From Rhynchosporium graminicola (taxonomy: Eukaryota; Ascomycota; Leotiomycetes; Helotiales; Ploettnerulaceae), in assembly GCA_900074885.1 (NCBI GenBank), contig FJUW01000078.1:64160-128159 (forward strand): DNA of 64,000 bases, written 5' to 3'. The notes under the pieces were generated by a model. The model searched no databases and was not told the origin of the DNA. It saw nothing but the letters and a program-made list of their open reading frames with translations. Shown here piece by piece: positions 10,801 to 20,050 of this stretch; the first letter of the stretch is position 1, and each line of letters begins with the position of its first letter. The position numbers and the translations under genes were made by a program.

Positions 10801-13142
10801 GAGGTGGTGTTGCGGGTGCGTTCTTCGTTCTTCGTCGTGTCATTGCGCGAATCGTGTACAGAAACCTGCATGCTCGACAGCGTCTCCTCCGCACCCCTCA
10901 TAACTTCATTCAAGCCTGTTAGCGAATCCCTAAGGTCCTCATCACGTGCCTGGGAAAGACCAAGCATATCTCTCAACCCAGCAATTCCAGCATCTTGCTT
11001 TGCGATACCGTTCTGCGCCCAGGATTCGATCTGCAGGAGGATTTCGTCATCTTTACTTGATTCTTGAATTTCTTGAATCAGGCTTTTGATGGCGGTTGAG
11101 GTTTCTTGGTGGGACGTTCTGGAGCTTTCGATTGCTGTCAATACAGTGGTGGACTCGTCCATTCTTGAATTGTGATGCGTGTCTAGAAGCGTTTTAGTGG
11201 ACTTGAGCTCAGTGAGAATTTCGTCCATAGGTGTCTGCAGCTTTGAGGTTTGGGAGGAGAGTTCGTGATTTTGCGTCAGGAATCTTTTCTCCAGGTTCGA
11301 AGACAGATTCCCCATCTCACTAGTGGTAGCTTCGTGGGATGAAGAGATTTTGTTCTCGATGCTGGATTGAAGGTTTGATAGAGCTGCTGAAAGGACGTCT
11401 TGAGATGCTGCACTCGAGAGGGTTTTGTGAATAGCATCTAGCGAGTCGACATGCGTTAAGAGTGATTTTTCGATATTTCCTCGCATTTCGGAAACGGCTT
11501 CGGTCGTTGCTCTAGAGGTTGTTTCGTGATGAGAGGAGAGTTTGTCCTCGATTTTGGATTGCAAATCTGAAAGAGCAGTGGACAGGCCATCTCTGGACGC
11601 GGTACTGGACACGGTTTGTTGGATAGCACCAAGTGACTCGGTATGAGAGGAGAGTGCAGTGTCGACATTACCTCTCATCTCCTCAATGGCCGCCGTCAGA
11701 TCATCCAGCACCTTCTTCTGAGGTTTCGCATCCTTTGCCAAGCCCACGATCGAGCCTTCCACACTGTCCAGCTTATCCTTACACTCTGGCAAGACTCTCA
11801 AATGATCCTCCACGCCTCCAAATCTCTCGTCAACCTTCCCTATCGCCCCTTCAGTTCTCTTCACCATCTCACCCACTTCACTTAATCGCCTCTTGTGCGC
11901 CACAGCCATATTATCAAGTGATCTAACATGCATCCTCACAGCCTCAACATCTTCCTTCACACTCTCAGCATTACTTTCCTGGGACTCCGAAACTTCTTGA
12001 CAAAGCTCATTCGTCGATTCGACCAACAAACTCATCTTCGTGACCGCCGAAGCCATCGTATCGATCTTCGTCGTATTCGCACTCAAGAACTTCGAGCTCA
12101 CCGACGCAAGATTCCTCGCTGCTTCAGCTTCTTTCCTGAACTCTCCAATCCCGCGCTCGATGGTCTCCAGTTTCGATGTTTGGGCCGAGAGGGTAGAAGT
12201 ATCCAGAACAGCAACCTTCTCTGAGATACTAGCCAAAGTCCTCCTCGTGGCTTTCTCTGAGAACTCCGCTTTGGAACCCAATTTCTCAACCGCCGAAAAA
12301 ACGTCGTCTTCCTCCACTTTCGTCTTGAGGGATTCAAGGACTTCCGAACTGGCCCTTACGACCTTGCTCATCTCCTCACAAGCGCCTACAACCCTTCGCT
12401 GCAAAGCATCCGTCTTCTTGCCTAATTCGCGCTGGACTTCCCATATCGAATTGTTGAGTGTTGTATTTCTGTCTTGCAATTCATTACTTATCTCCCCGAA
12501 GCGTATTGCGGAACGTAGATCTGCATTCGTGACTTCTTCGCTCAAATCACTCGTTTTGCGATCCAAGTCTTCAATACGGGTTTCTAGGGCCGTGAAACGA
12601 CCCTCAATGGCCTTGACATATTTCGTCTGGTTTACGATAATCGTGTTCAGCTGCTCGGTGTGATCAGGAAATTTTCCTTGATTAGAAACGATCGCATTGA
12701 GCTGTTCCGTCAAATCAGGGATTTTAATCTCATCAATCCTCCTTTCTAATTCCTCATTTCTCTTCACCAAATCCGCAAATTCGGTTCCATAGTCCGGGAT
12801 TTTCAGCCCCGTCACGTGATCTTCAATCCCTTTCAGCACGACCGGTAGATCCTCGACGTGCGCTTGAAGGACGGACTCGAGATTCAAGTTCGCGGTTTTG
12901 ATCTGGGAGAGCTTCTCCTGATGGCGCGAGAAGGCTGGGTCGACTTGTGACGCGACGGCTATCTTGAAAGCGGTGGATTCAAAGGCTGCGAGCACGGCTT
13001 TCTCAACTATTTGGCTGAGATCACGATCGCGGTCTTCGGTCCAGGGGAAAGCGGTTTGAGGACGGCTCGCGTTGGGGATGACTGGGTGAGAGGATTGTCG
13101 CTTGTCTTTCCACCAGTTTCTCGGGGAGCCTTTCAAGGACAT
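7893..13142 (-). CDS. Giant intronless coiled-coil protein (1749 aa), function unknown
   Basis: A single uninterrupted frame of 1749 codons begins at an ATG with a good fungal context (CAAAATGTC) and ends in TGA. The N-terminal 30 residues are basic and polar. Almost everything after that is predicted heptad-rich helix full of E, K, S, T, A and L. An internal duplication of about 60 residues is visible: EMRGNVDTALSSHTESL near residue 485 and EMRGNIEKSLLTHVDSL near residue 550. A shorter repeated element TEQLNxIxxNQ lies near residues 145-175. The C-terminus has a six-glycine run and a Gly/Ser/Arg-rich tail. No catalytic domain, signal peptide or membrane segment is visible. Automatic pipelines tend to match such proteins weakly to SMC, apolipoprotein or chemotaxis-receptor models; I would not accept any of these. 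The absence of introns over 5.2 kb is notable. Role could be structural or cytoskeletal (inference). Confidence 0.9.
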   Translation of the reverse strand: MSLKGSPRNWWKDKRQSSHPVIPNASRPQTAFPWTEDRDRDLSQIVEKAVLAAFESTAFKIAVASQVDPAFSRHQEKLSQIKTANLNLESVLQAHVEDLPVVLKGIEDHVTGLKIPDYGTEFADLVKRNEELERRIDEIKIPDLTEQLNAIVSNQGKFPDHTEQLNTIIVNQTKYVKAIEGRFTALETRIEDLDRKTSDLSEEVTNADLRSAIRFGEISNELQDRNTTLNNSIWEVQRELGKKTDALQRRVVGACEEMSKVVRASSEVLESLKTKVEEDDVFSAVEKLGSKAEFSEKATRRTLASISEKVAVLDTSTLSAQTSKLETIERGIGEFRKEAEAARNLASVSSKFLSANTTKIDTMASAVTKMSLLVESTNELCQEVSESQESNAESVKEDVEAVRMHVRSLDNMAVAHKRRLSEVGEMVKRTEGAIGKVDERFGGVEDHLRVLPECKDKLDSVEGSIVGLAKDAKPQKKVLDDLTAAIEEMRGNVDTALSSHTESLGAIQQTVSSTASRDGLSTALSDLQSKIEDKLSSHHETTSRATTEAVSEMRGNIEKSLLTHVDSLDAIHKTLSSAASQDVLSAALSNLQSSIENKISSSHEATTSEMGNLSSNLEKRFLTQNHELSSQTSKLQTPMDEILTELKSTKTLLDTHHNSRMDESTTVLTAIESSRTSHQETSTAIKSLIQEIQESSKDDEILLQIESWAQNGIAKQDAGIAGLRDMLGLSQARDEDLRDSLTGLNEVMRGAEETLSSMQVSVHDSRNDTTKNEERTRNTTSEVQSKIDDLATNIKDFSNNIENQLQLNATALSNLDEFCTDNADALSKGILDIRKDVSPMIELVGGVAEIKALCRDLPKLEDIGKLNGAMMEMGNETRDVVLAKAEHLTSDIGKLASALAKIIERLQTAEKAHAEILTTVNATSTNVIGVQDVLKSVEDGHSTSFDGLKTDISAFSAEFRKENAELETGLKTELQALRQDVEDVMTAVSEASAQSIKTHTTALDRLAADTKVMRDGIITQCEETGTVILGSLEKAREAILEEVGGSKTVVEKAMLETTSNVKDVLQAVSKSESENLKMHQLISRAVAAESTIIQEKIVTAADQSRESLSAKMESNQERSTSDLSNATDELRKDVAAMQTTIAESREVLNSLQSVETNLTKQIDNVSANVNKASKGLSLDIKTGLSTLVEKHELISGTIKEDSKNLSELIVKGSMEMGGAIIAAKDATTSEIRGSNASLDEKLTSNEKNLSLGLSGLGREVTKGFADAVSMTESHRKTVLEALETSSLTIREATEESNADGVERLSKDIGARFEKVSTDHKATLEALQSERQSITAYIDRATELNKSATDALLHPIQENQQSLEALHKLACETTTSFNLVADDRKKTDGLVEMVIKAVEQQEKTITASVEKVQDAVVGSVRDMGLSLEKSITKEGEVNKESGETRSAILKGLMVDVIGAVKEEAQTTRKSTETIKTGIEESKSTLEKRIDTGFSNQSTENKASFKVLDTHISTLSSAIKNEAETTKARIETLETRILEEVQKTDTALQSSLSTLRTVLNQAQQTTSETHTSILSDIHTLSTSLSLLNTTITNLPPSLKAIDAAVRVNSAAIARVDKAVLESSSQVKSEIHTSLSSLSSQLDDDLQETARRVRGIAEYEIPRLEALAKRQRDALEVIGGRVIGTSKKFGEMVANVGKGSGGGGGGLNGGLDKSEILGLSMSGRLRGGSNASSTRSKDSGYRMGAFESGGRM

Positions 13143-13655
13143 TTTGGTGGTAGGGGGCTGTGAGTTGAGTGCTCTTGTGAGGGTGTGTTTGTTCTGGGCA
13201 TATCACGGGTGGTGTTATGGCTCTGTCGTCGTCTCTCATAGGGGTCGAGTATGAGGATAAGAATCGGCGCGAATAGAGACAGTCAAATTGTCAAGCATGA
13301 TATCGTCCATACGCGAGTGGAGTCGTGAGTGCTGAATCAGTTATATCTGTTCAATATGTCAAGACAATTGAGCCAAGCTGGTTCCGTAACGCGTGATCTC
13401 TGTTATGATCCTCTAGCGGCTTCTCCCGTGGCCTCTATTGACTCGTGTTGTTGTGATATTATTGTCGTCGCCGGCGTAGTTGGAGTGATTGTCGTCACTA
13501 TGTATTGTTCACATGAAAAAGAAATGAAGGAGAAAACAAATCCTGTATGAGGCTTCATGCGATAAAATTGAAAGAATGGTGAGTTGTTTTCCTTCGCATC
13601 CTTGTCCCTTCACGTCTTCCTGGTCGCTTCCCTGGTCGCGTTTCCGTTTTTCTAT

Positions 13656-13685
13656 AGTGGAGTGCAGTGCAGTGCAGTGTAGTGC
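13656..13685. repeat. (AGTGS)n pentanucleotide repeat
   Basis: Six 5-bp units of the form AGTGG/AGTGC/AGTGT. It lies about 60 bp left of a second, related pentamer run. Confidence 0.9.
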
Positions 13686-13745
13686 TTCGACCCCCCTGGG
13701 CGCGACTACGAAGTCCCGGCGGAACCGGCCAAACGGAAGGGACCC

Positions 13746-13795
13746 GAGCGGAGCGGAGTGGAGTGGAGTGGAGTGGAGTGGAGTGGGATGGGATG
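13746..13795. repeat. (GAGTG)n pentanucleotide repeat
   Basis: Ten 5-bp units: two GAGCG, then six GAGTG, then two GGATG. It is strand-asymmetric and G-rich. The sequence is related to the AGTGS run just upstream. Confidence 0.92.
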
Positions 13796-14922
13796 GTTCA
13801 TGCACGTCTCGTGATCTGTCATGTTATTGGTGCGTCAACCATGTACACATAGGTACGGTGTGAGCTTGTACAGATGCGTGGCTGGTGGTGTCTGGACTAA
13901 TGAGGGAAACGAATGATAGTGTGGATATCTTAACTGCAGTGTTGAGTTTTTGATGTGAGGTGGTATTTCGACACAGCGGTGAAAGACCACGGAATGTTGC
14001 TAAGCTGCCAATTACATGACTTTTAATTACATCTGATGACGAGAGTGTATCTCGCTTGGACTTCTCAACAGAAATGTAAACAGGCCAGTATTTTGACAAG
14101 TCAAAGATGTGACGAATTCAAATAGGAAGATTTGCTTGGGCCGAACCTTTCCACTGGATCATTATCTTTGAATATTATCTTGTACGACCAAATCAGCCAA
14201 GAGTCACCCCATGCTGCTTTTGCAACGCGGTACACATGAAAGGCTAGAGGAACTGACGTGATACTATTCAGGCAATGGCAAATATGCAAATAATGACGTT
14301 CACAAAGTGATGCCTTTACTTGTGCCTTTGCCTTTGCGTATTCGCCTTTCTAGATACCTTTCTCGACTGCGTCCAAGTAGGCTTGAGCTCTTTTGAACGC
14401 ACCTTTGGTCTTCTCTCCTCACGCGAGCGACTTCTCTCCATGTCTCATACAAGTATGCCTCCTATGAGTATGCTTCTTGGTTTCTCCCTGCTTCCACGTG
14501 GAGCCCATCTGCAAGTGATTACGTTTTACAAATCCTTCTATAGGTGGCTCATGTGATATTTGACTACTGTCCACTTCGAAAGATAAGATATATAGTAGAG
14601 ACTGTACAATCAATAACCAGACTTCTGGATCTGACATCTACAAATTTAATCCCCATTTTGCACTGTACTTCTTGAAGACTTGGCGCTTGATGTGTTCAGA
14701 ATTATGTTTCGCAGATTCGGTGCATTCGAAACAATCAACCGTTGACTTGATCGATAACCTCTACTTAGTAAGTATCGAGCTATATACAACAATAAACAAA
14801 GACAGCGTTTCTTTCATGAACGTGATAAAAATTTGTTCTGACTGGCGCACCTATTTAGGATAACCATTGAACCACGGTCAAATACCTATAAAATACTTCC
14901 TTTGGTGACCTGTTCAGGAAAG

Positions 14923-14928
14923 TATAAA
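14923..14928 (+). promoter_or_regulatory. TATAAA box of array member 1
   Basis: TATAAA lies 168 bp before the ATG of the decayed first array member. The same box recurs ahead of every member of the array, which supports it as the core promoter. Confidence 0.6.
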
Positions 14929-15095
14929 CACTGACCGATCAACCTCAACTCCTTGCTCCGAAACCATACCGATAAGAACTACAATTGCGTTGATCAGCAA
15001 GCTTTAAGCGGGCTCATCCATACAAATATTCAAGTTCAAACGCCGACACCACACTCGACATCTGGGAAATCTCAATAGAAGCGGGAATCGAGAAG

Positions 15096-15346
15096 ATGTA
15101 CATCGACCATATCCAAAAATATCCTTGTTGCTCTACATATAGATATGTCTGGAAACGCCACGCTGTCCCACTCTTTACCGATTTACGAGAGGAAGGATTT
15201 CAATCTCAGATTATGCTTGTGGTTCATGTCCGGGCGGAGGCATGGAACTTCAGGGGATTGGAAGAGGAAGAACAGAGAGAGCAGAGGAGATCAGAGCAAG
15301 AGAGAAGAGAAGGGAGAGGAGTGGGGGCTTTGATATGAGGGATTAA
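15096..15346 (+). pseudogene. Array member 1: decayed MC...CxxC small protein
   Basis: This is a degenerate copy of the small cysteine-rich family seen at 16894, 18880, 19733 and 20688. It starts ATG TAC where the family has ATG TGC/TGT, so the invariant second-position Cys has become Tyr. The family's Cys-Cys pair follows in the same frame (YPCC, codons 9-12). After about 20 codons the family pattern continues in another frame, with RCPTLY, then DYACGSC (the CxxC pair), then a basic, Glu/Arg-rich tail ending near 15346. The single-frame reading from 15096 (80 codons, to 15338) loses the CxxC motif. I read this as a frameshifted pseudogene. It could be a short intron joining the two frames, but I see no good donor/acceptor pair. 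Confidence 0.6.
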
Positions 15347-16573
15347 GATTCAAAAGGTTGGAGGGAACCTGGTAGTTGGGCATAGCCATGGGAGAGTTGG
15401 GAAATAGAATGAGGGAGTCGATTCTTCGGAGGATGACGCGCCTAGAATTGTATTTGTGATGAGCCTGATGAATTGTATGTCTTGCCTGAGTGCTTAGCTC
15501 AAGTTTGAGGATTTCGTGCACAATAATCGTGTACCCATATTTAATACCTCGCACATGTATACAAGGTCGAAGAGGTTGTGGTTCTTCAACACAAAATAGC
15601 CTAAACTACTCCTTTCACCATTCCACTCATCCTGCTAAAAGTCGTTTGTCATAGAGCAAGTTCCATTCTTGTTAGGCTCAGGTCTCGTTTATAGTCAGAG
15701 GAAGCTAATGGATCGCGAAAGCGAAGTGTTCCGTCTGAAAAAAGATGCTGAGAAGTTAATAAGTATAAGAAATGTTATGATAAGGATTTTTTCATATAAC
15801 TGAAATGGTCGTATACTTTTGGTTTATGAGGTATTCCTTTCCTCAAAGCTAAATAGCGTAAAGACATGTGATCGGAATATCGATCTCATTTCTCAACTTT
15901 TTTTTCTTCTCTTTTTCACTAGTTTCTTGTTTCTTCTATTGGAACTGCCTACTATTTAGAGCTAGACACAAATTCCATCATTTACAGAATGAGATACTCA
16001 TGGAATTTTCAGAAATCTCGAACATCAATATTCGAAGTTACCTGTTATTTGATTGAAGCTAAAAGTAATCATTTACCGTAGAGATATACTACTTCGAACT
16101 CCCACATGACGCGAGACAATTCGCTTTCCCTGATAGTAGGTGAGTCCCGAAACCTCCGTGACGTAGCCCCTGATTTTAATCGATGGTAAGACCGATTATC
16201 CCTTGAAATTTCCCAAGAAATGTAGACATGATACCTGTGACCTGCAGTAAAGTACAAGAAACTCTCCTAGCACAGAGTGCAGGTAAACGAATAAGTCTTT
16301 GAACTTTACGTGAGGCAAGACTCTCTCGAACTTTCACGGAAAACACGACTTGGATTAAAGTCTGTTGTGATGTGGTGATGGCTCGAAATCTTTTGAAATC
16401 AGGACTCAATAAGAGATGTGGACTACAACTGTAGATAAAAGTCGAGATGTATAGATAGACCAGGATAACAAGCATGCGTTCACCAGACTTGTAGTCATGC
16501 AATTATATCGCTGAATTCAATCACCTAGGATCTCTTAGACCTTTGGACTGTTTCTTTTCTCTTTGCTCCAAAG

Positions 16574-16579
16574 TATAAA
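16574..16579 (+). promoter_or_regulatory. Orphan TATAAA box inside the array
   Basis: TATAAA in the same sense as the array promoters but with no recognisable family member in the next 250 bp. The next gene start, at 16894, has its own box at 16841. It may be a promoter left by a lost copy. Confidence 0.3.
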
Positions 16580-16754
16580 TACCGAATCGATCGGCGCGTG
16601 TTCCTCATTGTCCAGATTATCCACAACGACAGAAACTAAGGAAACGAGGTAAAGTCTCTGACCGCGATTAGAAACACATATCAACGCTCGAGCACCGTCG
16701 TCGATACCTACTACAAACATTACGGTCTTTCCGTATTAGAGTTTCAGGTCATAC

Positions 16755-16766
16755 AGTCACGTGACT
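16755..16766. promoter_or_regulatory. 12-bp palindrome with CACGTG core
   Basis: AGTCACGTGACT is a perfect palindrome with a bHLH-type E-box core, 75 bp upstream of the TATAAA box of array member 2. bHLH or bZIP factors bind such cores in fungi; binding here is inference. Confidence 0.4.
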
Positions 16767-16840
16767 AGGGAATGCCCCAGAAAGCCCGAGAAGAAACTAA
16801 ACTCTAAGTTCTCGAGGATTCCAGAAACCGCTGCCTATTA

Positions 16841-16846
16841 TATAAA
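16841..16846 (+). promoter_or_regulatory. TATAAA box of array member 2
   Basis: TATAAA 53 bp before the ATG at 16894, the shortest leader in the array. Confidence 0.55.
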
Positions 16847-16893
16847 CCCGCGTTGCTCTACCTCAAAGGTCCAAGAAGGGAGGATTTTATATC

Positions 16894-17082
16894 ATGTGCA
16901 CATATCATTTCGTGGAATGGAATTGTTGTGGTAAGCGAAGACCCAGAAGACGAGGTCACGATCTCTGCCGAAGGGGACGTGATTGCAGAGACACGGCAGA
17001 CTTCGTCAAAGTTGCGAAAGGGAAATGCAATGTTTGTAGTGATCAGTTGGAGGATGAGGCAGATGATAGTAGTGAAGATTAG
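16894..17082 (+). CDS. Array member 2: small cysteine-rich MC...CxxC protein (62 aa)
   Basis: 62-residue protein, function unknown. It has Cys at position 2, then C-x8-CC, C-x12-C, C-x5-C, C-x13-C and a terminal C-x2-C (KCNVC), followed by an acidic tail. The other members have basic tails, so this end is divergent. There is no signal peptide: it begins MCTYHF and has no hydrophobic run, so it is probably intracellular. The Cys spacing, including CC and CxxC pairs, suggests metal binding, perhaps a zinc-ribbon-like fold (inference). I chose ATG 16894 because the MC start is shared by all intact members. Same strand as its paralogues. Confidence 0.65.
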   Translation: MCTYHFVEWNCCGKRRPRRRGHDLCRRGRDCRDTADFVKVAKGKCNVCSDQLEDEADDSSED

Positions 17083-17823
17083 ATGAGGAATGGGAAAAGT
17101 CACGTTTGTAGTGATGAGGAGGAGGAAGAGGATGGGGCAGTGAAGAGTAGATGATGAAGGGGGGAGGGGAGAAGAAGGTGAAGAAGGCAGGATGGATGTC
17201 GCTGAGAATATGGTCAATAACCGCTTCTTTGTTGTTGCTTCGATTACGATGAGTGGAGGGGTTTACAACACAGAAAACCTTTGGCGGCGGATTTGCCTGG
17301 CCTGTTTATATCTGTAGATTTGTTAATGAAGTTGATTTTGATTCGGACTTTCGTCAATTTCTGGGACTTGGTGAACTTGGTCCTCGTCGCGATTTAACAA
17401 CCTATTGTAAAGTATGTGTTATTTGAACGTAACATAATAAAGATGTCATGGTTTCTCTCTGTGCTTCAAATCGGAGTCACTCTACCTCCAACAAATCAAG
17501 TTATGGATAACAACAACGCGTAGATACGAAGAGCGAGTCGAAGTATCTTACGGTTCATCATATCAAAAAGGTGTGCCGCTCATATATGCGGCAGAACTAC
17601 TGTCAAATGATACATAACATGAAAGGACTTTCACCGGGACCTCTCTCAGAAGTATAAATGCCAGCCGGTCATATTTCTGCTCTTCTGATCTTTCCTTCAC
17701 AGATATTGATTCGTGTCCTTATAGCTGGACCTTATTCTATACCAACGAAACACTTTCTCGAAACCAAACACTGATACGAACACTTAAATTCCTAACCACG
17801 CATAAGAATAGTACAGATAAAGC
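17083..17823. other. Array spacer with member 3 promoter
   Basis: Non-coding spacer. It begins with G/A-rich sequence (17086-17200) and ends with the TATAAA box at 17654-17659 and the presumed leader of the decayed third member. No other gene seen. Confidence 0.5.
17654..17659 (+). promoter_or_regulatory. TATAAA box of array member 3
   Basis: TATAAA 165 bp before the mutated start codon of member 3, a spacing close to members 1, 5 and 6 (132-168 bp). Confidence 0.5.
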
Positions 17824-17985
17824 ATATGCACCATCTATTACCTTCAACATAACTGCTGCGTTCGCGCCGAAAAAACCCGTCGAAAAGTCGGTGTCGATTA
17901 CTGCTTAGAAATGAGGTATTGTAGAGGCACCCAAACTAGAGTTGATACTTTACCAGATATGTGTACCGGTGATGCAAGAGCATGA
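17824..17985 (+). pseudogene. Array member 3: start codon lost (ATG to ATA), frameshifted
   Basis: The reading frame beginning ATA TGC at 17824 carries the family pattern: C-x8-CC, C-x5-C, and then MCTG. The ATG that begins every intact member is ATA here. At the last motif the sequence reads TGT ACC GGT GA TGC. Removing two bases would restore a C-x2-C pair followed by a Lys/Gly-rich tail; as it stands the frame ends at TGA 17983-17985. It has therefore two lesions, a lost start and a 2-base frameshift. The ATG in another frame at 17826 stops after eight codons. Confidence that this is a member is good; that it is non-functional, moderate. Confidence 0.62.
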
Positions 17986-18355
17986 GAGGTGGAAAGAAGA
18001 CGAAGGGAGGAGGTAAGAAAGCGGGAAAAACAAAGAGAGAGGTATTAGGAAACTCATCTGTGATCTGATTTCAGCCGGCGTTACTCGTATCTGATGATAG
18101 AGTTGAGAGGAGTATTGTTCTGGAGGATTTGGGGAATGGTAATAGCCTGGTTTTTTGTAGTTAGAGTATTTTTAAGTAAATAGATTTCTTCATTCACACG
18201 CTTGTAGATATCTGGAGACTGGTGACTAGATTTTTCTTTCTGAGGAAGCTTAGTCTGTAAACTGGATTTTGGCCAACAAGAATAGCCAAGTGATAGTATT
18301 AGGAAACGTATCATTATGATAGACTAACTCATAACAAGATCTGACGCATTCAGTT

Positions 18356-18361
18356 TATAAA
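18356..18361 (+). promoter_or_regulatory. Orphan TATAAA box between members 3 and 4
   Basis: TATAAA in array orientation with no recognisable coding copy before the member 4 promoter at 18671. Possible remnant of another unit. Confidence 0.25.
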
Positions 18362-18670
18362 AGACACAATATCGTTATGGTCAAAAAAGCAAAGTTTACC
18401 CTACCACTATTATCCCAGCGACTCATTAGACACACTTCTGCATTTTAAGGTGCTCCTACTTGATTAGGTACAAATCGTGTGGTGCAATCAGGACCAAATC
18501 TCTATTCACAGGCCAAGTCATAGATTCTAATAATAAGTAGGATTCTGAAACAGTCAATGAGTAGCCATGCAATGCCTCATTCACTGTGCTCGTAGATAAA
18601 CAATGAACCCAGTTTCATACACATGAATCACTGCTCAAAACCACATACTCTTTGTACAGCTTTCCAGAAC

Positions 18671-18676
18671 TATAAA
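18671..18676 (+). promoter_or_regulatory. TATAAA box of array member 4
   Basis: TATAAA 204 bp before ATG 18880. The leader between them is C/A-rich (CACACACC, ACCAAG), like the leaders of members 5 and 6. Confidence 0.55.
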
Positions 18677-18879
18677 GGCTAACTTTTTCAACCCCAAAAT
18701 AGTTTCTTGTTTATCCACACAGACAATCGGAACTTCTCCTCCCTAAATAACCAGCTCCGATTTTTAACGAGCACATCCATAGGATACCAACATCTACAAT
18801 TATCAAAAGGATCAACTTGGCACACGCATCCACAACGAAGCCTTCATCACACACCACAGAACCAAGACAACCAACCAGG

Positions 18880-19110
18880 ATGTGCAGAGACATCCTCCGT
18901 CATTGGACTTGCCATTCCGGGGATGATTACATGAACACTGAATTATGCGCTAAGCGTCCAAAGTGCAAAAAAAAGCGTCCAATCGTTCATTATGCGAAAT
19001 ATACATGTTCAGCGTGTGTAGAGAAGGCGAGACGGGAAAAAGAGGAACGTCAGCGACACGAGAGTCTTGATAGATATCCTAAAGAAAGTCACTGGAAGTA
19101 TAGAATATGA
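18880..19110 (+). CDS. Array member 4: small cysteine-rich MC...CxxC protein (76 aa)
   Basis: 76-residue protein of the local family. Cys spacing is MC-x8-C, x11-C, x5-C, x13-C-x2-C (TCSAC), followed by a strongly charged Lys/Glu/Arg tail of about 30 residues, probably helical. An in-frame ATG lies further upstream at 18817, but the MC start at 18880 is shared with paralogues and is preceded by CAGG, so I prefer it. No signal peptide or membrane segment. Function unknown; a metal-binding, nucleic-acid-interacting role would fit CxxC plus a basic tail, but this is inference. Confidence 0.7.
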   Translation: MCRDILRHWTCHSGDDYMNTELCAKRPKCKKKRPIVHYAKYTCSACVEKARREKEERQRHESLDRYPKESHWKYRI

Positions 19111-19595
19111 TTTTAGGGAGTTTAGCGCTGTATAACAGTGGAGAGGATGGCGGTGGAGAGCTTTGATTTTTGTGAAGTAATAGCTGGTCTTTACTTACTT
19201 ATTGGATTTTGGAACTGCGAGTTGGTCTTGGAATGGGTAGAGAGGCATGGTATTTGTGAAGGAATGGCTGGACTTCAGTCTACTTGTTGGTTTTTGAAAA
19301 AATATTGGATTTTAAATTGAGTCGACTTGGAAATATCAGTGACATTGCTTTCCAAAAATCATTCTATACAGTCGATTTAAGAGTAGCTTACAAGAAATTG
19401 AGTAAGTATATGATACTAATTAATCGTCGAGTATTGCATCACCCGGCTATGACAGGCCTGGGGTTGGTATATCTAGGACCTTGGCAAACATGTTCAGATA
19501 TTGCAGCTGCTCGTTGGAATCATGAGACTGTTATACAATACTTGAATCACGGCGAATAATTCTCCCGTACTTGTTTCAATAGTCCGCTTTCAAAA
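19111..19595. other. Array spacer with an imperfect direct duplication
   Basis: No family member seen. An approximately 46-bp imperfect direct repeat is present: TTTGTGAAGTAATAGCTGG at about 19169 recurs as TTTGTGAAGGAATGGCTGG at about 19252, each followed by related sequence ending in TTGGNTTTTG. A 91-codon frame (19284-19559) has no recognisable content. Confidence 0.45.
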
Positions 19596-19601
19596 TATAA
19601 A
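19596..19601 (+). promoter_or_regulatory. TATAAA box of array member 5
   Basis: TATAAA 132 bp before ATG 19733, followed by GGCCAACCTC, which resembles the GGCTAAC and ACTGACC steps after the boxes of members 4 and 1. Confidence 0.55.
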
Positions 19602-19732
19602 AGGCCAACCTCTCAAAATATATTCTTCTGTGCCTTTCATCACACCACATCCATTACCAACTTTCACCAACGGGTCAACCAAGTAACTCCCAGATCAAGA
19701 TAGGAATTACAATAAAGAAGAAAATACCAAGC

Positions 19733-19915
19733 ATGTGCAGAGTTATCTATCGCAAATGGCGATTCTGTTACGCCAAGAAGGAGTTTGTAAAGACTCACTA
19801 CTGTGTAAAAGAAGTTTGTAATCGCCGGACGCCACGTATTCGTACTGCGTATGGTAGATGTGACGATTGTCGATGGAGGAGAGAACAAGAAAGGCTTGCA
19901 AATTTGGACAGGTAG
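19733..19915 (+). CDS. Array member 5: small cysteine-rich MC...CxxC protein (60 aa)
   Basis: 60-residue protein with MC-x9-C, x11-C, x4-C, x13-C-x2-C (RCDDC), then a short Arg/Glu-rich tail. An aromatic residue (Trp) sits before the second Cys, as in members 2 and 4. No signal peptide. Same strand, spacing and promoter type as its neighbours. Function unknown. Confidence 0.68.
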   Translation: MCRVIYRKWRFCYAKKEFVKTHYCVKEVCNRRTPRIRTAYGRCDDCRWRREQERLANLDR

Positions 19916-20050
19916 AACTCGGATGAGGATCGGTCAGAGTAACAATTGTCAAAAGGTGACTCAGACGTAAGCTAGGAGATTCGAGACGGAATAGTTGAAG
20001 TCGGATCTTTGGCGGGCTAGATCCGATCTGACGTGTTTGTACTTGTGGAG

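Larger units (their letters stand above)
13143..15095. other. Intergenic region with pentamer repeats
   Basis: This separates the coiled-coil gene from the small cysteine-rich array. It contains two runs of 5-bp repeats (annotated separately) and short open frames that I do not trust. A TATAAA box at 14923-14928 belongs to the first array member. Confidence 0.5.

Noticed and set aside
8104..12663. Plus-strand frames of 60-226 codons across 8.1-12.7 kb
   Set aside because: They are antisense shadows of the 1749-codon coiled-coil gene and have Ser/Leu/Ala-rich composition imposed by its codons.
13329..13550. 73-codon plus-strand frame with hydrophobic segment
   Set aside because: Lies in the divergent flank of the coiled-coil gene, low complexity (Val/Cys/Asp), no homologous pattern recognised.
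18817..18879. Longer start for array member 4
   Set aside because: All other members begin at the Met-Cys; the upstream residues are leader-like (His/Thr/Pro) and not shared.
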